In this document: positions 12,975 to 24,306 of the stretch, piece after piece
How the letters are laid out: every line of letters begins with the position of its first letter
Position numbering within the stretch: the first letter of the stretch is position 1
Assembly (NCBI GenBank): GCA_030144725.1
Contig: JASKMD010000008.1
Coordinates: forward strand, 8,158,787-8,222,786
DNA from: Haematococcus lacustris
Taxonomy: Eukaryota; Chlorophyta; Chlorophyceae; Chlamydomonadales; Haematococcaceae
Length of the DNA: 64,000 nt
Reading direction: 5' to 3'
Notes under the pieces: generated by a model
Seen by the model: the letters and a program-made list of their open reading frames with translations, nothing else
The model's database searches: none
Told to the model about the DNA's origin: nothing
Made by a program: the position numbers and the translations under genes

Positions 12975-15900
12975 ACCTGCCCCTCTGCCCCCTGCCTACC
13001 TGCCTGCCTGCCTGCCTGCCTGCCCACCCCCCTGACCCCTGCACAGGCGGTGTCGGGCTCGCTGCGGCGCTTGGGGCTAAAGCAGGTTGACATGGTGCAG
13101 CTGTACTGGCATGACTACAGGCGCGTCACCACTGCCTGGCCCGGAGCACAGCAACCCCACACCCACCCCGACATCCCCCTCCAACCCTACCTCAGCACCC
13201 TGACCCCACATGCCCCTCCGGCTTTCCCACCAGGCCTGACCGCCTCATGCCCCACGACAGGACCAGGATCGACATCACAACATCACAGCAGCCATGCTCA
13301 CACCACTGGCAGCTGAAGAGAAGCTGCAGGCCCATTGCTGTGTAGCTGCGGCATGGGTGGCCAAGCACGAGCCTGCCTCATGGCCAGCTAAAGCTGTGAG
13401 GGGTAGCCCCTCCTGCTCCAACAGGGTGCTAGGGTCAAGCCCTGGCTGCAGCTGGCGCCTTGGACACCTTGGACGTGGTCATGCACCCAGGAGTATGTGT
13501 TTGCACCTGGGCATGCTGCCAGGTCATGGCTGCTAGGGTAACAGGCCACTAGAGCGATGATAACTGACTAACTAACACTAACTGCCAGTAGGGCTGCAAG
13601 CTGCTGGACCCAAGGCTGATACCTTTGACGCTCACACCACCACAGCGCATACGCCAAGCCCTGCGCCCTGCATGGTCAGAGTGAGAAGGGCTGCAGCGCA
13701 AAACACTGGGTAACTCTGGATAACTCCATACAGACAAAACACGACCCTAGTGAGGGGCCCTTGCGGGTTGATGAGGGAGGCCTCGGACAGCTGAGCCGGC
13801 TCAGGTCATGGCTCACAGTGCCAGAGGTCTGACGGTGGCGTGGCAAGCATGAAGGGTGTTGCGCCCTCCTGGCCACTGGCAGCTGACAGGCAAATGGCAT
13901 CTGATGAAGATCACGCCCCGGGTCTCCTGACTGCTGGCTGTGTGGCCGCAGCTTCCCTCGCTATGTGGACGCCGCCCTGGCCCTTACAGAGCTCAAGGCT
14001 CAGGGCCTCATCAAGGCGGTGGGTAGGGGGAGGCTGGGCAGGCCCCAGGGGCGGGAGCAGCAGGGTGGGTGGGTCCAGGGAGGGGGAGGGCTGGTGGGGG
14101 TGCTGGCATGTCAGGGAAGGGGACCAATGGCAGGGGCAGGGATGGGTACATAGGGGGTACATAGGGGGTGGGTCAGGGAGGGGCGGGTCAGGGGCCTGAG
14201 GGGCCTGGGAGGTCTGCAGGGCAGCCAGAGGGGCGTGGGGGCTGCCTGGCGCCTGGTAGTGCCCACAGCTGCCCTGCCCTGAGCAGGCTTGTGTATGCCT
14301 CCAGCTCACCCTGTCAGGCCTGCTGCGCTTGCCTGGTAGGTGGGAATAACCAACTTTGACACGGCCCGCATGCAAGAGATGGTAGACGCCGGCGCCGACA
14401 TCTCATCAAACCAGGTGAATGGCCTAAACTGGATGCTGGGTGCCAATGTGGGCAGCGTGACCCTGCCTACAAGCTGTGCCCCGTCCCACATCACAGCTGC
14501 AGTACACTGTTGAGCTGCGAGCCTCTCGCTCATCTACCACAGACCCATGACCCGAGGCTGAACCATCCACAAGTTCCAGCATCCATAAGTCAGGTGGCTG
14601 ACAGCTGGGGTTGACTGGATTGGCTTGGCCCTGTTCCCTTTTCCTTGCACTTGTGTATTTTCACACAACCGTGTATTTTTCACGGGAAACCCAAGTTGCT
14701 CGAAGAGGCCACCGCCCGTCGCACTGCGCATCGCGTGATGGCTAAGAAGAAGCGGAAGGGTAGCGACAAGAAACGTAAAGGTTCGTGTCCCCAGCCGTGA
14801 CGTGAGGTGGGGTCCGGGACCGCGGCCCGCCGCGGGCCTGTCCGTGTGACAGTCACACTATCACCGCCAGTTGCCGCATATCTCGCGTCCGTTGCCGACT
14901 GCGCAGATCCAGTACAGCCTCATGGACAGGCGGCCGGAGCAGGGCCCGATGGCGGCTTACTGCGCGGCGCATGGCATCGCGCTGCTGCCGTACGGCACGG
15001 TGGCAGGGGGGCTGCTGAGCTCCGAGGCATGGCTGGGCAAGCCGGCTGCAGCCGTGCCGCTGAACACTTTTAGTCGGAGAAAGTACGCGCAGGTGCGACC
15101 CGAGGCTTATCCTAGTGCCGAGTTTGAGCGTGCAGCCAGGCTCGACCGCCAACTATGCACATCGTCAGAGGTGCAAAGTGTAGCTGTCGTCGGTTGCCTA
15201 AGTTGTTCTATGTTGCTGGTCGACACTGGGACCTTGATTATGCTGGAAGCTCGGACTTCAGCTGCAGCTTGCACCCATTACAGGCGCGTGACGAACAGTA
15301 AGCTAAAAAGCACACACACCGGCACACACCAGCGGCGGCGATCTCGTGGCGGTCAGGGGATACGTGCATTGGTGTTGACGACGCGATTTGTGAGCGTGTG
15401 GGCTGTAGGCTTGGCGGATAGGCGGCGAGTGAGCGACCGGATGTCTGGTGCCGCGACCTTGCCATGGCAGGTAATCGATGTCGTTGGTGGATGGGAGCGC
15501 GTTCAGCGGCTGCTGGGCGTGCTGGCGAGCCTGGCCACCAAGCACGGCACTTCCAGCTCCAATGTCGCCACCAAGTAAGAGGTTTGCGACCGGCTGCCCT
15601 GCCCATTCTTGTGTGCATTAGCCTAGTCACAGCGCTGGCTCTGCTTGCCGCACTGCCTCCAGCCCGGAGAGGTCGAGAAGGGATTAGTGTGGCGCCGCTG
15701 CAAGCCTGTCAACAGTGGATACTAGACTCATGTGAGGCCTTCCAGACCTCTACGTACTGTGTGTTGCTGTGTACTGCTGCTGCTGCTGGACCTGGATGCA
15801 GGTGGGTGCTAGATAAGACGGCCGTGGCAGGCGTCATAGTGGGTGCCAGGAATGCAAACCACGTGGCTGACCACCAGGCCTTGTTTGAGGTGCAGCTTGA

Positions 15901-16530
15901 TGAGTCAGACCTGGCAGAGCTGGAGGTGAGAGGATCCCCCCTCCCCCTCCCCCTCCCCCTCCCCCTCCCCCTCCCCCTCCCCCTCCCCCTCCCCCTCCCC
16001 CTCCCCCTCCCCCTCCCCCCTCCCCCTCCCCCTCCCCCTCCCCCTCCCCCTCCCCCTCCCCCTCCCCCTCCCCCTCCCCCTCCCCCTCCCCCTCCCCCTC
16101 CCCCTCCCCCTCCCCCTCCCCCTCCCCCTCCCCCCTCCCCCTCCCCCTCCCCCTCCCCCTCCCCCTCCCCCTCCCCCCTCCCCCTCCCCCTCCCCCTCCC
16201 CCTCCCCCTCCCCCTCCCCCTCCCCCTCCCCCTCCCCCTCCCCCTCCCCCTCCCCCTCCCCCTCCCCCTCCCCCTCCCCCTCCCCCTCCCCCTCCCCCTC
16301 CCCCCTCCCCCTCCCCCTCCCCCTCCCCCTCCCCCTCCCCCTCCCCCTCCCCCTCCCCCTCCCCCTCCCCCTCCCCCTCCCCCTCCCCCTCCCCCTCCCC
16401 CTCCCCCTCCCCCTCCCCCACCCTGTGACGTGTGGTACACTTGGTTCAATCGTTTGCACAGGAAGCTGTGGCGGGCTTCAAGAAGCCCAAGGGCGATTGC
16501 TACGCATGGGAGCGTGGTGGGGGGTGGTGA
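10997..16530 (+). CDS. Aldo/keto reductase family oxidoreductase, probably thylakoid-lumen targeted
   Basis: NAD(P)H-dependent oxidoreductase with a TIM-barrel fold; substrate unknown. Exons: 10997-11191, 11744-11852, 12067-12124, 12513-12627, 13047-13120, 13952-14018, 14340-14414, 14907-15092, 15471-15574, 15802-15925, 16462-16530; phases join throughout and give 391 residues ending WERGGGW. The catalytic tetrad is visible: Asp and Tyr in TLDTADIYGPSE, Lys in VLTKYC, His in QLYWHDY. The N-terminus (SSTFDRRTLLASAPGLALAQ followed by an AAAAQA-type end) looks like a transit peptide plus twin-arginine thylakoid signal. Intron 5 has a GC donor (13121). Other introns hold CTGC and CCCCCT arrays and a copy of a dispersed repeat (14653-14806). 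The family call is secure; the localisation is inference. Confidence 0.9.
12895..13028. repeat. CTGC/CCTG tetranucleotide tract in reductase intron 4
   Basis: Tandem CTGC units, with CCAC and CCTC interruptions, directly before the acceptor at 13046. Confidence 0.85.
14653..14806 (+). repeat. Solo copy A of the 5' end of the large oxygenase-like gene
   Basis: Begins near TTGTGTATTTTCACACAACC and runs through a 20-codon frame MAKKKRKGSDKKRKGSCPQP (14739-14801). It matches the reverse complement of 56150-56290 almost base for base. It lies in intron 7 of the aldo/keto reductase, in the same orientation as that gene. Only the promoter-proximal part and first exon of the family are present. Confidence 0.8.
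15936..16421. repeat. CCCCCT hexanucleotide microsatellite, about 485 bp
   Basis: Nearly uninterrupted CCCCCT/CCCCTC units, with a few one-base-longer C runs that shift the frame. It fills most of the last intron of the aldo/keto reductase, ending about 40 bp before the final exon. The strand asymmetry (pure pyrimidine on +) would favour triplex or G-quadruplex forms. Confidence 0.95.
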
Positions 16531-16670
16531 CAGGCGGCTTGGTGTGCTGTGACAACCCGAATGTATGATCAGCCCTAAGGTCCCCTTATCAGCCTGGCAT
16601 TAGACAGACTGCATGCTTGGCGCGGCCCGATGGATACGCGGCCCGATGGATACGCGGCAAGTTCAGGCAT

Positions 16671-16735
16671 TGTGTATTTTCACACAACCGTGTATTTTTC
16701 ACGGGAAACCCAAGTTGCTCGAAGAGGCCACCGCC
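16671..16735 (+). repeat. 65-bp partial copy of the dispersed 5'-end repeat
   Basis: Carries the same CGTGTATTTTTCACGGGAAA block as copies A, B and C, ending at GGCCACCGCC. It stands just upstream of copy B. Confidence 0.8.
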
Positions 16736-16740
16736 ACGCT

Positions 16741-17266
16741 ATTCTGTCCATGTCGTTTCCGCATTCAAAAGTCAAATGTCCGTGAAAAATGCATGCAGCA
16801 ATTTGTCACTGATGATCTTAAACTGTTTTTTCAGCTTTGAGTAGTACGAGGCCATGTACGCCCAGCATGCAGCTGTCGTCCTTGTAGTCTTTTCCACGCA
16901 AAAGGGGCATTCAGGGCATTGTGTGATTTCACATGAGCGTGTATTTTTCACGGGAAACCCAAGTTGCTCGAAGAGGCCACCGCCCGTCGCACTGCGCATC
17001 GCGTGATGGCTAAGAAGAAGCGGAAGTGTAGCGACAAGAAACGTAAAGGTTCGTGTCCCCAGCCGTGACGTGAGCCCTAGACGTGAGTTACGCGCTGTGA
17101 GATAACCCGTCGCTCCTGTTGGTTCCATCGCAGTTTCTCGTTCCGCCCAAGGCAAGCAACGACAGGCGCGCCGTGATGGCTGGCTGGCGTTTCCAAATGC
17201 ATTCTGCATTCTGGACCATTCTGTCCATGTCGTTTTCAGCTTCAAAAGTCAAATGTCCGTGAAAAA
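16741..17266 (+). repeat. Solo copy B of the 5' end of the large oxygenase-like gene, with flanking direct repeats
   Basis: The core (about 16797-17185) is the reverse complement of 56036-56420 with few differences. It includes a first exon reading MAKKKRKCSDKKRKG from 17006 and the segment that serves as the second exon in the full gene. The core is bracketed by diverged direct repeats of about 50 bp (16741-16790 and 17217-17266, both with TTCAAAAGTCAAATGTCCGT). These are too long for a target duplication and look more like short terminal repeats. Confidence 0.7.
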
Positions 17267-17331
17267 GCGCTGTATCCGCTTTAGGGCAAGCTGCAGTGGT
17301 ATAGCACTCGTTTACTAACCGCAGTGACGAA

Positions 17332-18430
17332 ATGCTGCTAGGTGGCCGCAGCTGGCAATTCCACCTCGGCTACGAACGGCCTCTGGAAACGCACCGCTTC
17401 GCTGCAGCCACTCACTCACGTATAGGCAAGAACGTCGAAGCAGCACTGCAAGGCCTCCGAAATGATACCGGCGACCGCAAGTCCGCCGGGAAGAAGCCCG
17501 GCCATGCCCAGCACGGAACTGCACAGCGACAAAGCAGGGAGCGACCTATTGCTGGTGCTGTCCCGCTCCCAGTCCATGCACCAAGTCATAAGGTGGACAG
17601 GCGACACGAGACCCCTGCTTCGTCACAACGTCGGGCCGCTCCTCCAACACAACGTGCCTCTAGCACTCTGCAAATGAAGGCACAAGAAACTAGAAGCAAC
17701 AGAAGCCGTCAGCTCAAGGAGTGGGAGGAGGAGGAGGAAGAAGAGGAGGAGGAGGAGGAAGAGCTTACCTTGCTGGACCAGTGGCTTGAGCAAACAGTAG
17801 CCTGCGTGAGACTGGACATCTTCAGTCCCATCCTGGCCCACTCACCCAGTGCTCTTGGGCTGCGTGGCCCCTCACACATTGCAAAGAATGGTACGGGTCA
17901 CGGCACAGATGCCTCCAGAGGCCCAGCAGCAGCTTTAGCAGCTGCAGGAACACCGCCAGCAACAGCAGCAGGAGTAGCAGGAACAGGAGCACCGCCAGCA
18001 GCAGCAGCAGCAGCAGGAGTGACAGCAGGAGGCGCACCTCCACCAGCAGCAGCTGCTGCAGGTGCAACACAAGCATCATCATCATCATCATCAGGAAGAG
18101 CTACAGCAGTGCCGATAAAAGCAGGAACAACAGCAGCAGCAGCAGCACCGCCAGCAGCAGGAGCAGCAGCAGGAGCAGCAGCACTCCCTGAGCCATGTAA
18201 CACACATGCGCAGGGCTCTGGCCCTCCAGCCCAACCTGCCCCATCTGCAGCATCAGCCAGCTCCAGCACCCCCAGTGCTGCCGCACTGCGCCCCTCGCCC
18301 TCCGCAGCATTGCCAAGCAGCCCTCAAGCAGCAGCCCTCAGGGCATCAGAGCGCCAGAGCCTGCAAAGCAGTGCCGAGGGCTTGGCAGGGGAGGTGCCCC
18401 GGCTTCCAGCTCATGATACTGCCATGGTGA
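17332..18430 (+). CDS. Hypothetical low-complexity protein exon
   Basis: A long open frame from ATG at 17332 reaches a plausible donor (ATG|GTGAGT near 18425). It has a basic N-terminal part, a 13-residue Glu run, then about 180 residues rich in Ala, Pro, Gly and Ser encoded by GCA/CAG-type repeats. No domain was recognised. GC-rich repeats can keep frames open by chance, so coding status is uncertain. It could be the 5' exon of the weak CASP-like sequence downstream. Confidence 0.3.
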
Positions 18431-18859
18431 GTTACAAGAGCCTTTCTGACTGGGTTGCTATTGGATTGTTGGCAGGACTGGTGGTGGTGCCAGGATAGGT
18501 GGTGCTGCAGTGGGCTGGGGCTGCTTAGGCAGTGCGTTGGCTGTTGAGTGGGAAGGCGTGCGCGGCTCAGGGGTTATGGGGTGGCGGAGGGCCTAGGTGG
18601 AATGAACTGGGTGGCATGCCTGCCTGGCATTCCTGACCTGCAGCCTTGTTGTGTCAGCTACATGCCACCCCTGGCAAGGCTAGCCTCACATCACACAGTG
18701 CCATTAGGTGCTGTGTAGGCCTTGATGGAGTGCATGGAGTCCATGTGGCTGGGTGGCTAGCCGCTAGCAGTTGGTGCATGGAGGAGGAGGCAGGGCGTTC
18801 ATGGAGTTGATCCAACCTGCACTTGGGGCGGTGGTGGGATGCCTCTGTCCTCCCCTTGC

Positions 18860-20648
18860 TCAGCCTGTCCCACTGCTGATGGCCTACCAGAGCCAGCTGG
18901 AGGGCTGAGTGAGGAGCAGGTGGTCGGGGTGCGGCAGGACCAGAGCTGGGCTCGCATGCGGGGCCTATGCATGACCCCATACAGGCACATGCGGGGCGGT
19001 GGGTCCCTGATCACTTTCCTCTCGCCTCTCCCTCCACATGCGTCAACAACTCTGAACACAGAACAACTCTGAACACAGCAAACATGAGCCCATGGCTCTT
19101 TCAGGTAGCAGTTGCTGAAGCAGGCTCCTGCCTTGCAGTTGGTGTGAACCAGACATGTGGACTGCATCATGCTGCTGACACCTTCTCCCACTGCCTGGGT
19201 GCCTGCTGGTGTGCGTGTGCAGCCACCGCTGCTGCTGTTCCTCTTTGCTGCGGACTCTAGTTTGACACGGCGAGCCATCAATGCGGCAGGCTGGGCCGAG
19301 CAGGTGCGCCTCGTCAGGGGTCGCACCGCCCTGTGCTGTATCCTTCTTCAATGCGCATCACATGGCCTGTTCAACAGCTGCCTAGGAAGGGGTTGCTGTG
19401 CTGTGCTGGGGGTCTAGGGGAAGGTGAAGAGGTGCTGTGGTGCTGTGCATGCGTCTGTGGTGCTGTGCATGCGCCTCAGTGCTTTGGAGGAGCCCTGGTT
19501 TGGTTTTGGGCTGACACAGGCCCCTGCTGGCAGGCATTGAATGGGTTGCAGCAAACAGCTGCTGCGTAGCTGCCCAGTAAGCCGAGAGAAGGCTGGCTCT
19601 AGGGTTGTGGGAGAAGGTGACGAGCAGCCGCAGTTGGCCACGCCCCTGCTTTGTTCATGTCGACAGGGCGCGCCGTAGCAGGGATGCACCCAGCTGTGCA
19701 CCCGCCATCCAGTTGCCCTCACCACATTGCTGCTGCTTACTAAAATTCCCCTTCATCAACAGCATCATCGTATTGAAGCAGCCTTGCACTTGGACCTGGT
19801 GCAGGTGCAGCTGACTCGGGACCTGGCTCGTGCCCATGTCGTGGTCGCAACACGGCTGTCACGCTCCGGCCGCCGCATCGGGTTGCAGCAGGTGTGCAGA
19901 GGCCAGCAGTGCAGCATGGAAGGTGTGGGGAAAGGTGCTTAGTCCACGCCAGGGGAAGGGGCTGGCTCAGCTGCAGGAGCGGGGGCTGCAAGGAGTGGAC
20001 TGTAGGTCTGGTTAGCTTAAGTTAGATCAGGTATGTCAGTTAGGGGTCCCAGCTCATGTCTGGTATGTCAGTTAGGGTTCCCATCTGGGCCTGGCTCAGC
20101 TGCCACTCCGGGGAGTATTAGCTGTGAGGGTCCATCTGCCTAATCCATGTGCCGCAGTGGTCTGGCGTCTACATAACCGCCTGACTCATACCCAGCAGGG
20201 GCCCCCCAGGGTCAGGCTAGGGGGTAGGGTACTGCCATCATGTCCGTCTTCCGCATAATGGTCGATGGGGCTGTGGCATGCCATGGCAGCTTCCCCATTG
20301 CAACTGCATTGTTGACGTGGCCATGGCCTGACATGGCAGTGTTGTGTAGTGCGGAGGAGGGAGGCTGTGAGCTGCCTGTGGGGTGCTGCCTGGCCTGTTC
20401 AGGGGCAGGACGCGGCAGCCAGCCACCATCTGCCCTTTGTGTGTGTGGGGCGCAAGATGACCCGCGCCAACCTGCAGCTCTCACTCAGCGACCTGCTGGC
20501 AGCGCACCAGGCCAAGCACAGCAGCAGCAGCAGTGCTGACCTCACCCCTGAGGGGGCTGCTGGGCCACCGCAGCAGCAGGGGCCAGCGGCAGCAGCAGGA
20601 GCAGCAGCAGGAGCGGCAGTAGGAGGAGCAGCAGCAGCAAGGCCATGA
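18860..20648 (+). CDS. Possible coiled-coil protein exons (weak CASP/cut-like similarity)
   Basis: Two blocks, VPLLMAYQSQLE (about 18865-18903) and LTRRAINAAGWAEQ (19260-19301), in order resemble the segment of Golgi CASP/CUX-type proteins in which a PLL..YQ..(D/E)xLTKRA motif is continuous. An intron between them would restore the order, but no clean donor was found after the first block. Later open stretches are 19772-19891 and 20456-20648, the latter starting MTRANLQLSLSDLLAAHQAK and ending in Ala/Gln repeats. It may be a decayed gene. Low confidence. Confidence 0.2.
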
Positions 20649-21992
20649 GAAGCACCAGCAGGAGGGGCTGGTCTGCATCAATGATTGCAAGCATGAGCAG
20701 CATCAGTGGCCAGCATTTTCTCACATGGGGGTAGAGATCCCATGCCTCCCACCTGGCCATGCTCCCCACATGCTTTAAGCCATGCGACCAGTTGTGTCGC
20801 ATCCCAGAGCGTGTGTGTCCATGCAGAGCCCTGCCCTACCAGGCGTTAGCGGGTGGAGGGCTTTGTGGAGGGGCAGGGGGCATGGGCAGGTACGGCCGGT
20901 GTCAAGCAGGTCACACCCAGGCAGTCCAAGGCTGGTGAGCGCCTCAGGGGGAGGCCCTTACAGGGGTAAAGGCAGGGAAGGCAGGCACACTAGGGGTACT
21001 GACAAGGGTCTAGCCAGGCCATGGGGGGCCTGGCGGGCTGGCCCAGCAGCAGAATGGCTGGACGGCTAGCAGTGAGGCTTTCAGGGATGGCCGGGTGCAG
21101 GTGCAGCGTACCCAGCACGCTTGTAGCCTGGCGCAGGAGCAGAGTGCTGGCGGCCGAGCGTTTGGACACCCTAGCAGCTGCACCACTGGGCTGGGGGGTG
21201 GTGGGGACGAGAGAACGAGGGAGGGGTCTATACGGAATGCATGCTAGCACGCATGGCCCACCACGACAGGTATCCAAGTCCACACATAGACGCAACAGTG
21301 CAGGAGAAGAGGGGCCAGGGATGGGGTGAGGTGCATGCATCTGTTATTTATGTCGACCGGCAGCGCCAATGCTGCCAACCGCATTCATTGTGTTGCAAAG
21401 GAGGCAGGCTAAGGCGTTGTTGTGTCCGTAACCCATGAGTTGCTGGCTTCCTGGGTAGCGACGATTGTGTACAGCAAGCGGTTGGTATCAACTGTATTGA
21501 GCAGCCGTTGGGCATCGGCTGTCCTTCCCACTGTGGTTTTAATGGTCTTTCTGGAGTTTCAATGGTCCTTCTGGCCCTCCTGGACTGGCAATCTCCCGTG
21601 GGGTGGGACGGTGCTTGCAAGCATTTGACAGTGCTTGCAAGCATTGTATGGCCTGTGGCACTTAAGCATGATGGTACTATGTGGTGGATGCATGCTGTGG
21701 CACGGAGGCCCAATATGACATACTGGGGGGGCGGGCTGCTGCATGGCTGAGGGTGTAGACCTGCGTGTCAAGTCTTAACCAGTCTTCAGCAGCAGCACCC
21801 CTGCAGCACACGCTGCGGCAGACACCAGTGCCATGTGACATTTTGAGTATTGAATGCGGGTGAGGCGAATGCCGGCGGCAGGCGAATGTCATGTAACGAT
21901 GATGATGAGATTAATCAGTGAAAAAACGTCAAGCTTACAGCCATTCTTCGTCAGACGGCGATTTTAAGCCAACCTTCAACGTGATTTGCACG
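20649..21992. other. Interval without a recognisable gene
   Basis: Only short shadow frames. There are small direct repeats (for example GTGCTTGCAAGCATT twice near 21610-21645) but nothing supportable as a gene. Confidence 0.5.
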
Positions 21993-23578
21993 CACTCATT
22001 TTGTAGCCATGTGCTGCTTTGTGCATGCACTTAGTCAGGTCCCACAAGGTCAGGAAAATGGCTCGAAAAAATGTACCGTCACTTTTTGTCGCGTATACTG
22101 CACTCCAAGAGGTCAAACCGCGACGCCCCGCTGCGAGGGACGGGCTAAAGTCAACATTGCCCCCCTCCGCGGTATCCTTGCTCCAGTGACTCCTTGCACC
22201 CTGACGGTAGTGCACGTGCATACAGCAACGCCGCAACGACGAGCGAGGTAGAGCGGTCACTAGTCGGTCGGTCGGCGTGCCGGGATGGGGTGCCGGCATG
22301 CAAATTCGCAGTGCTATTTTTGAGATCGATTTGCTGCTTGTTGCTGCTACGCATCTGTCTACTTTTTGCGCCCTAGCTTTGAAGTATGCTCATAGCTTCC
22401 ACTAGAAGCTATTGCAGTGTATTACATCTGCCCTGCGCAGGTTAAGATGCACTTGAAATTACAGTGCGTAGAAACCTTATTTCTGGGCAGGAATTGCATC
22501 AAACGCCGTGCTGACATCCTGTAGAGATGCAAGTGGTGTGCCCCGAGAATCTCTACCACTTTTGGTAGCGTATCCTTAGGATTAGCACCCATAGATACAC
22601 CCAGACATACCTACCATGCTCATGTCTAAATTACCCCATCATCTCGCGCTTACCAGGCTGCGAAAGTGGTAGAGGTTGTTCTGATTCCTCCAAGCTACCT
22701 CCAGCGTTCATCAGCGGCACGAATGATGCAGACTGGCGGCCATAATTAGCGATGGGCCGGCGCAGTCAGCGTCAGTAAGAATAGGAAGGATAGGAAAGCA
22801 CAGAACAGCAGAGGATAGCAGAGGATCGCATAGGAAAGCATAAGAAAGCATAGGAAGCTCTCGTCATTCATCAGCCCTCTCAATAATGTCGTCGAAGTAG
22901 AGACCAGAAAAAAATAGGTCCTTCGGACATGTTGCCTGCAGCTCGTAGTATATGCTTTGATGTGGTGGAGGAGAAGGGCCATTGCAACGCTTAGGCATGT
23001 TGCGAGCGAGCTGCGGCAGCCCGATGCGAGATGCGAGCCACCCGGTTAACCGACATAACCGCCGGCCCTCGCGCTAGCGCTGTTGTGTACCGTACCTACC
23101 AGCACCCGCTTTAGTAAGAACGCCGCAGCTATCTACAGTAACCTTGCCACCTGGACACTTGGCAAGGGTGGTGGGCGTCCAGGCCGTGCAGGCCCTTTGA
23201 TGCCGTAGGCATATCGGGAAGGCTCGCTGATGTAGGCTGTGTAAGCGCGGCATCAAGTGGCTCACGGTACATTTTGCCAAAGAGACCTTGTGGGACCTGA
23301 TTTATGGCGAGGAAGAGACGAAGCGGTGTAGGTGGGCCTAGAGCAGTGCCGGAGAACCCCGACTTCGACATACTAGACCGCGACGAGGCAGCACAACCCG
23401 TACTCACCGAGGCAGAGCGCAAAAGGAAGGCTTTAGGAGAGGCCGACGCTGCCCGCGTTAGGGATAGTACGTTCCACGCAAGAAAATGCAAGATACCTCA
23501 CCGGCGGGGCGGGGCGGGGCGGGGTGGGACCTGACACACTCATTTTGTAGCCATGTGCTGCTTTGTGCATGCACTTAG
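21993..23578. mobile_element. Repeat-flanked unit, about 1.5 kb
   Basis: A 42-bp sequence (CACTCATTTTGTAGCCATGT and on to CACTTAG) is present identically at 21993-22034 and 23537-23578. Just inside, TCAGGTCCCAC (22035-22045) is matched by GTGGGACCTGA (23524-23534), and a longer 16-bp inverse match lies at 23286-23301. Direct outer repeats with inverted inner repeats suggest an insertion, but the class is unknown. Confidence 0.45.
23304..23534 (+). CDS. Small ORF inside the 22-23.6 kb unit
   Basis: A 76-codon frame starting MARKRRSGVGGPRAVPENPD, with an acidic-basic charged middle (DEAAQPVLTEAERKRKALG), then running into a GGGGC repeat. The composition looks more protein-like than the neighbouring shadow frames. 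The frame is closed at the element end, so it may be a truncated or first exon. No family recognised. Confidence 0.25.
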   Translation: MARKRRSGVGGPRAVPENPDFDILDRDEAAQPVLTEAERKRKALGEADAARVRDSTFHARKCKIPHRRGGAGRGGT

Positions 23579-23769
23579 CCATGAAGTGTGTTGCAGAAAC
23601 CTCAGAACTTCATGCTGAAGGGGCGTGAAACATCTTCCTTTTCAAATCGTAACGGTGAATCTTATGAGGAAAGGTGAGTGAAAGACATGAGAAATTGAGA
23701 GACATGATCAAAGTTGTAAGCTGACACAGCCTGGATACGGCAAACATAACCGCGGGCCTAGCAGCCGCG

Positions 23770-23900
23770 TCTTGTTGAGGCGATCTCACAGCCGCTTGTA
23801 GCGCAGGCCCTGTAGCGCAGCGCTTGCCCTTGACAGGCCACCAGCACAGCTCCAGTGGTCACCGCTGCACCATACCTGCCACCTGCCCATCTGCCCAACG
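23770..23900 (-). pseudogene. Relic of a Fanzor 3' end
   Basis: On the minus strand, GGAGCTGTGCT, CAAGGGCAAG and CTACAAGCGGCTG occur in the order and spacing of the C-terminus of the intact Fanzor at 42415-42620 (PLELC...KGK...YKRL), but with frameshifts and a stop after YKRL. The tail AGATCGCCTCAACAAGACGC is shared with the relic at 42070-42165 rather than with the intact copy. Confidence 0.5.
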
Positions 23901-24306
23901 GCAGTCCTTGGCACTAGTCCGCAGCGGCCAGGCCTTGCCGTTGCCCCGGCCCTCGGTAGCCTTGAGAACCTCCTCACCTTTCTTTCGCCTCTTTCACAAC
24001 ATGCGTCAACAACAGTCGGGTTCAGCCTCGCTCAGCCCAGGGAGCCCGCAGCCAAGTGGCTGCTGCCTTGTCACCAGTGCACGAAGGGCACCGCAGCCAT
24101 GGCCAGTCGAGCACCCTGGCAGGCTGTACAGCAGTGCACCAGCCATGAAGTGAGTCTGAGCAGGCAGCGATGGCACAAGACTGAGAGCGGCACCCCATCC
24201 CCCTCTGATCCGCCTGCAAACGGCGTACATCAGGAGGTGACGACGGTGTCACTTCTGAGCTGCAGGCTGGTGGTGCGACTCGTCAGGTCTGAACTCGTCA
24301 GGCTTG

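Noticed and set aside
15464..16552. Plus-strand poly-Pro/Leu frame across the CCCCCT tract
   Set aside because: The tract is intronic; true exons 15471-15574, 15802-15925 and 16462-16530 flank it and read as aldo/keto reductase.
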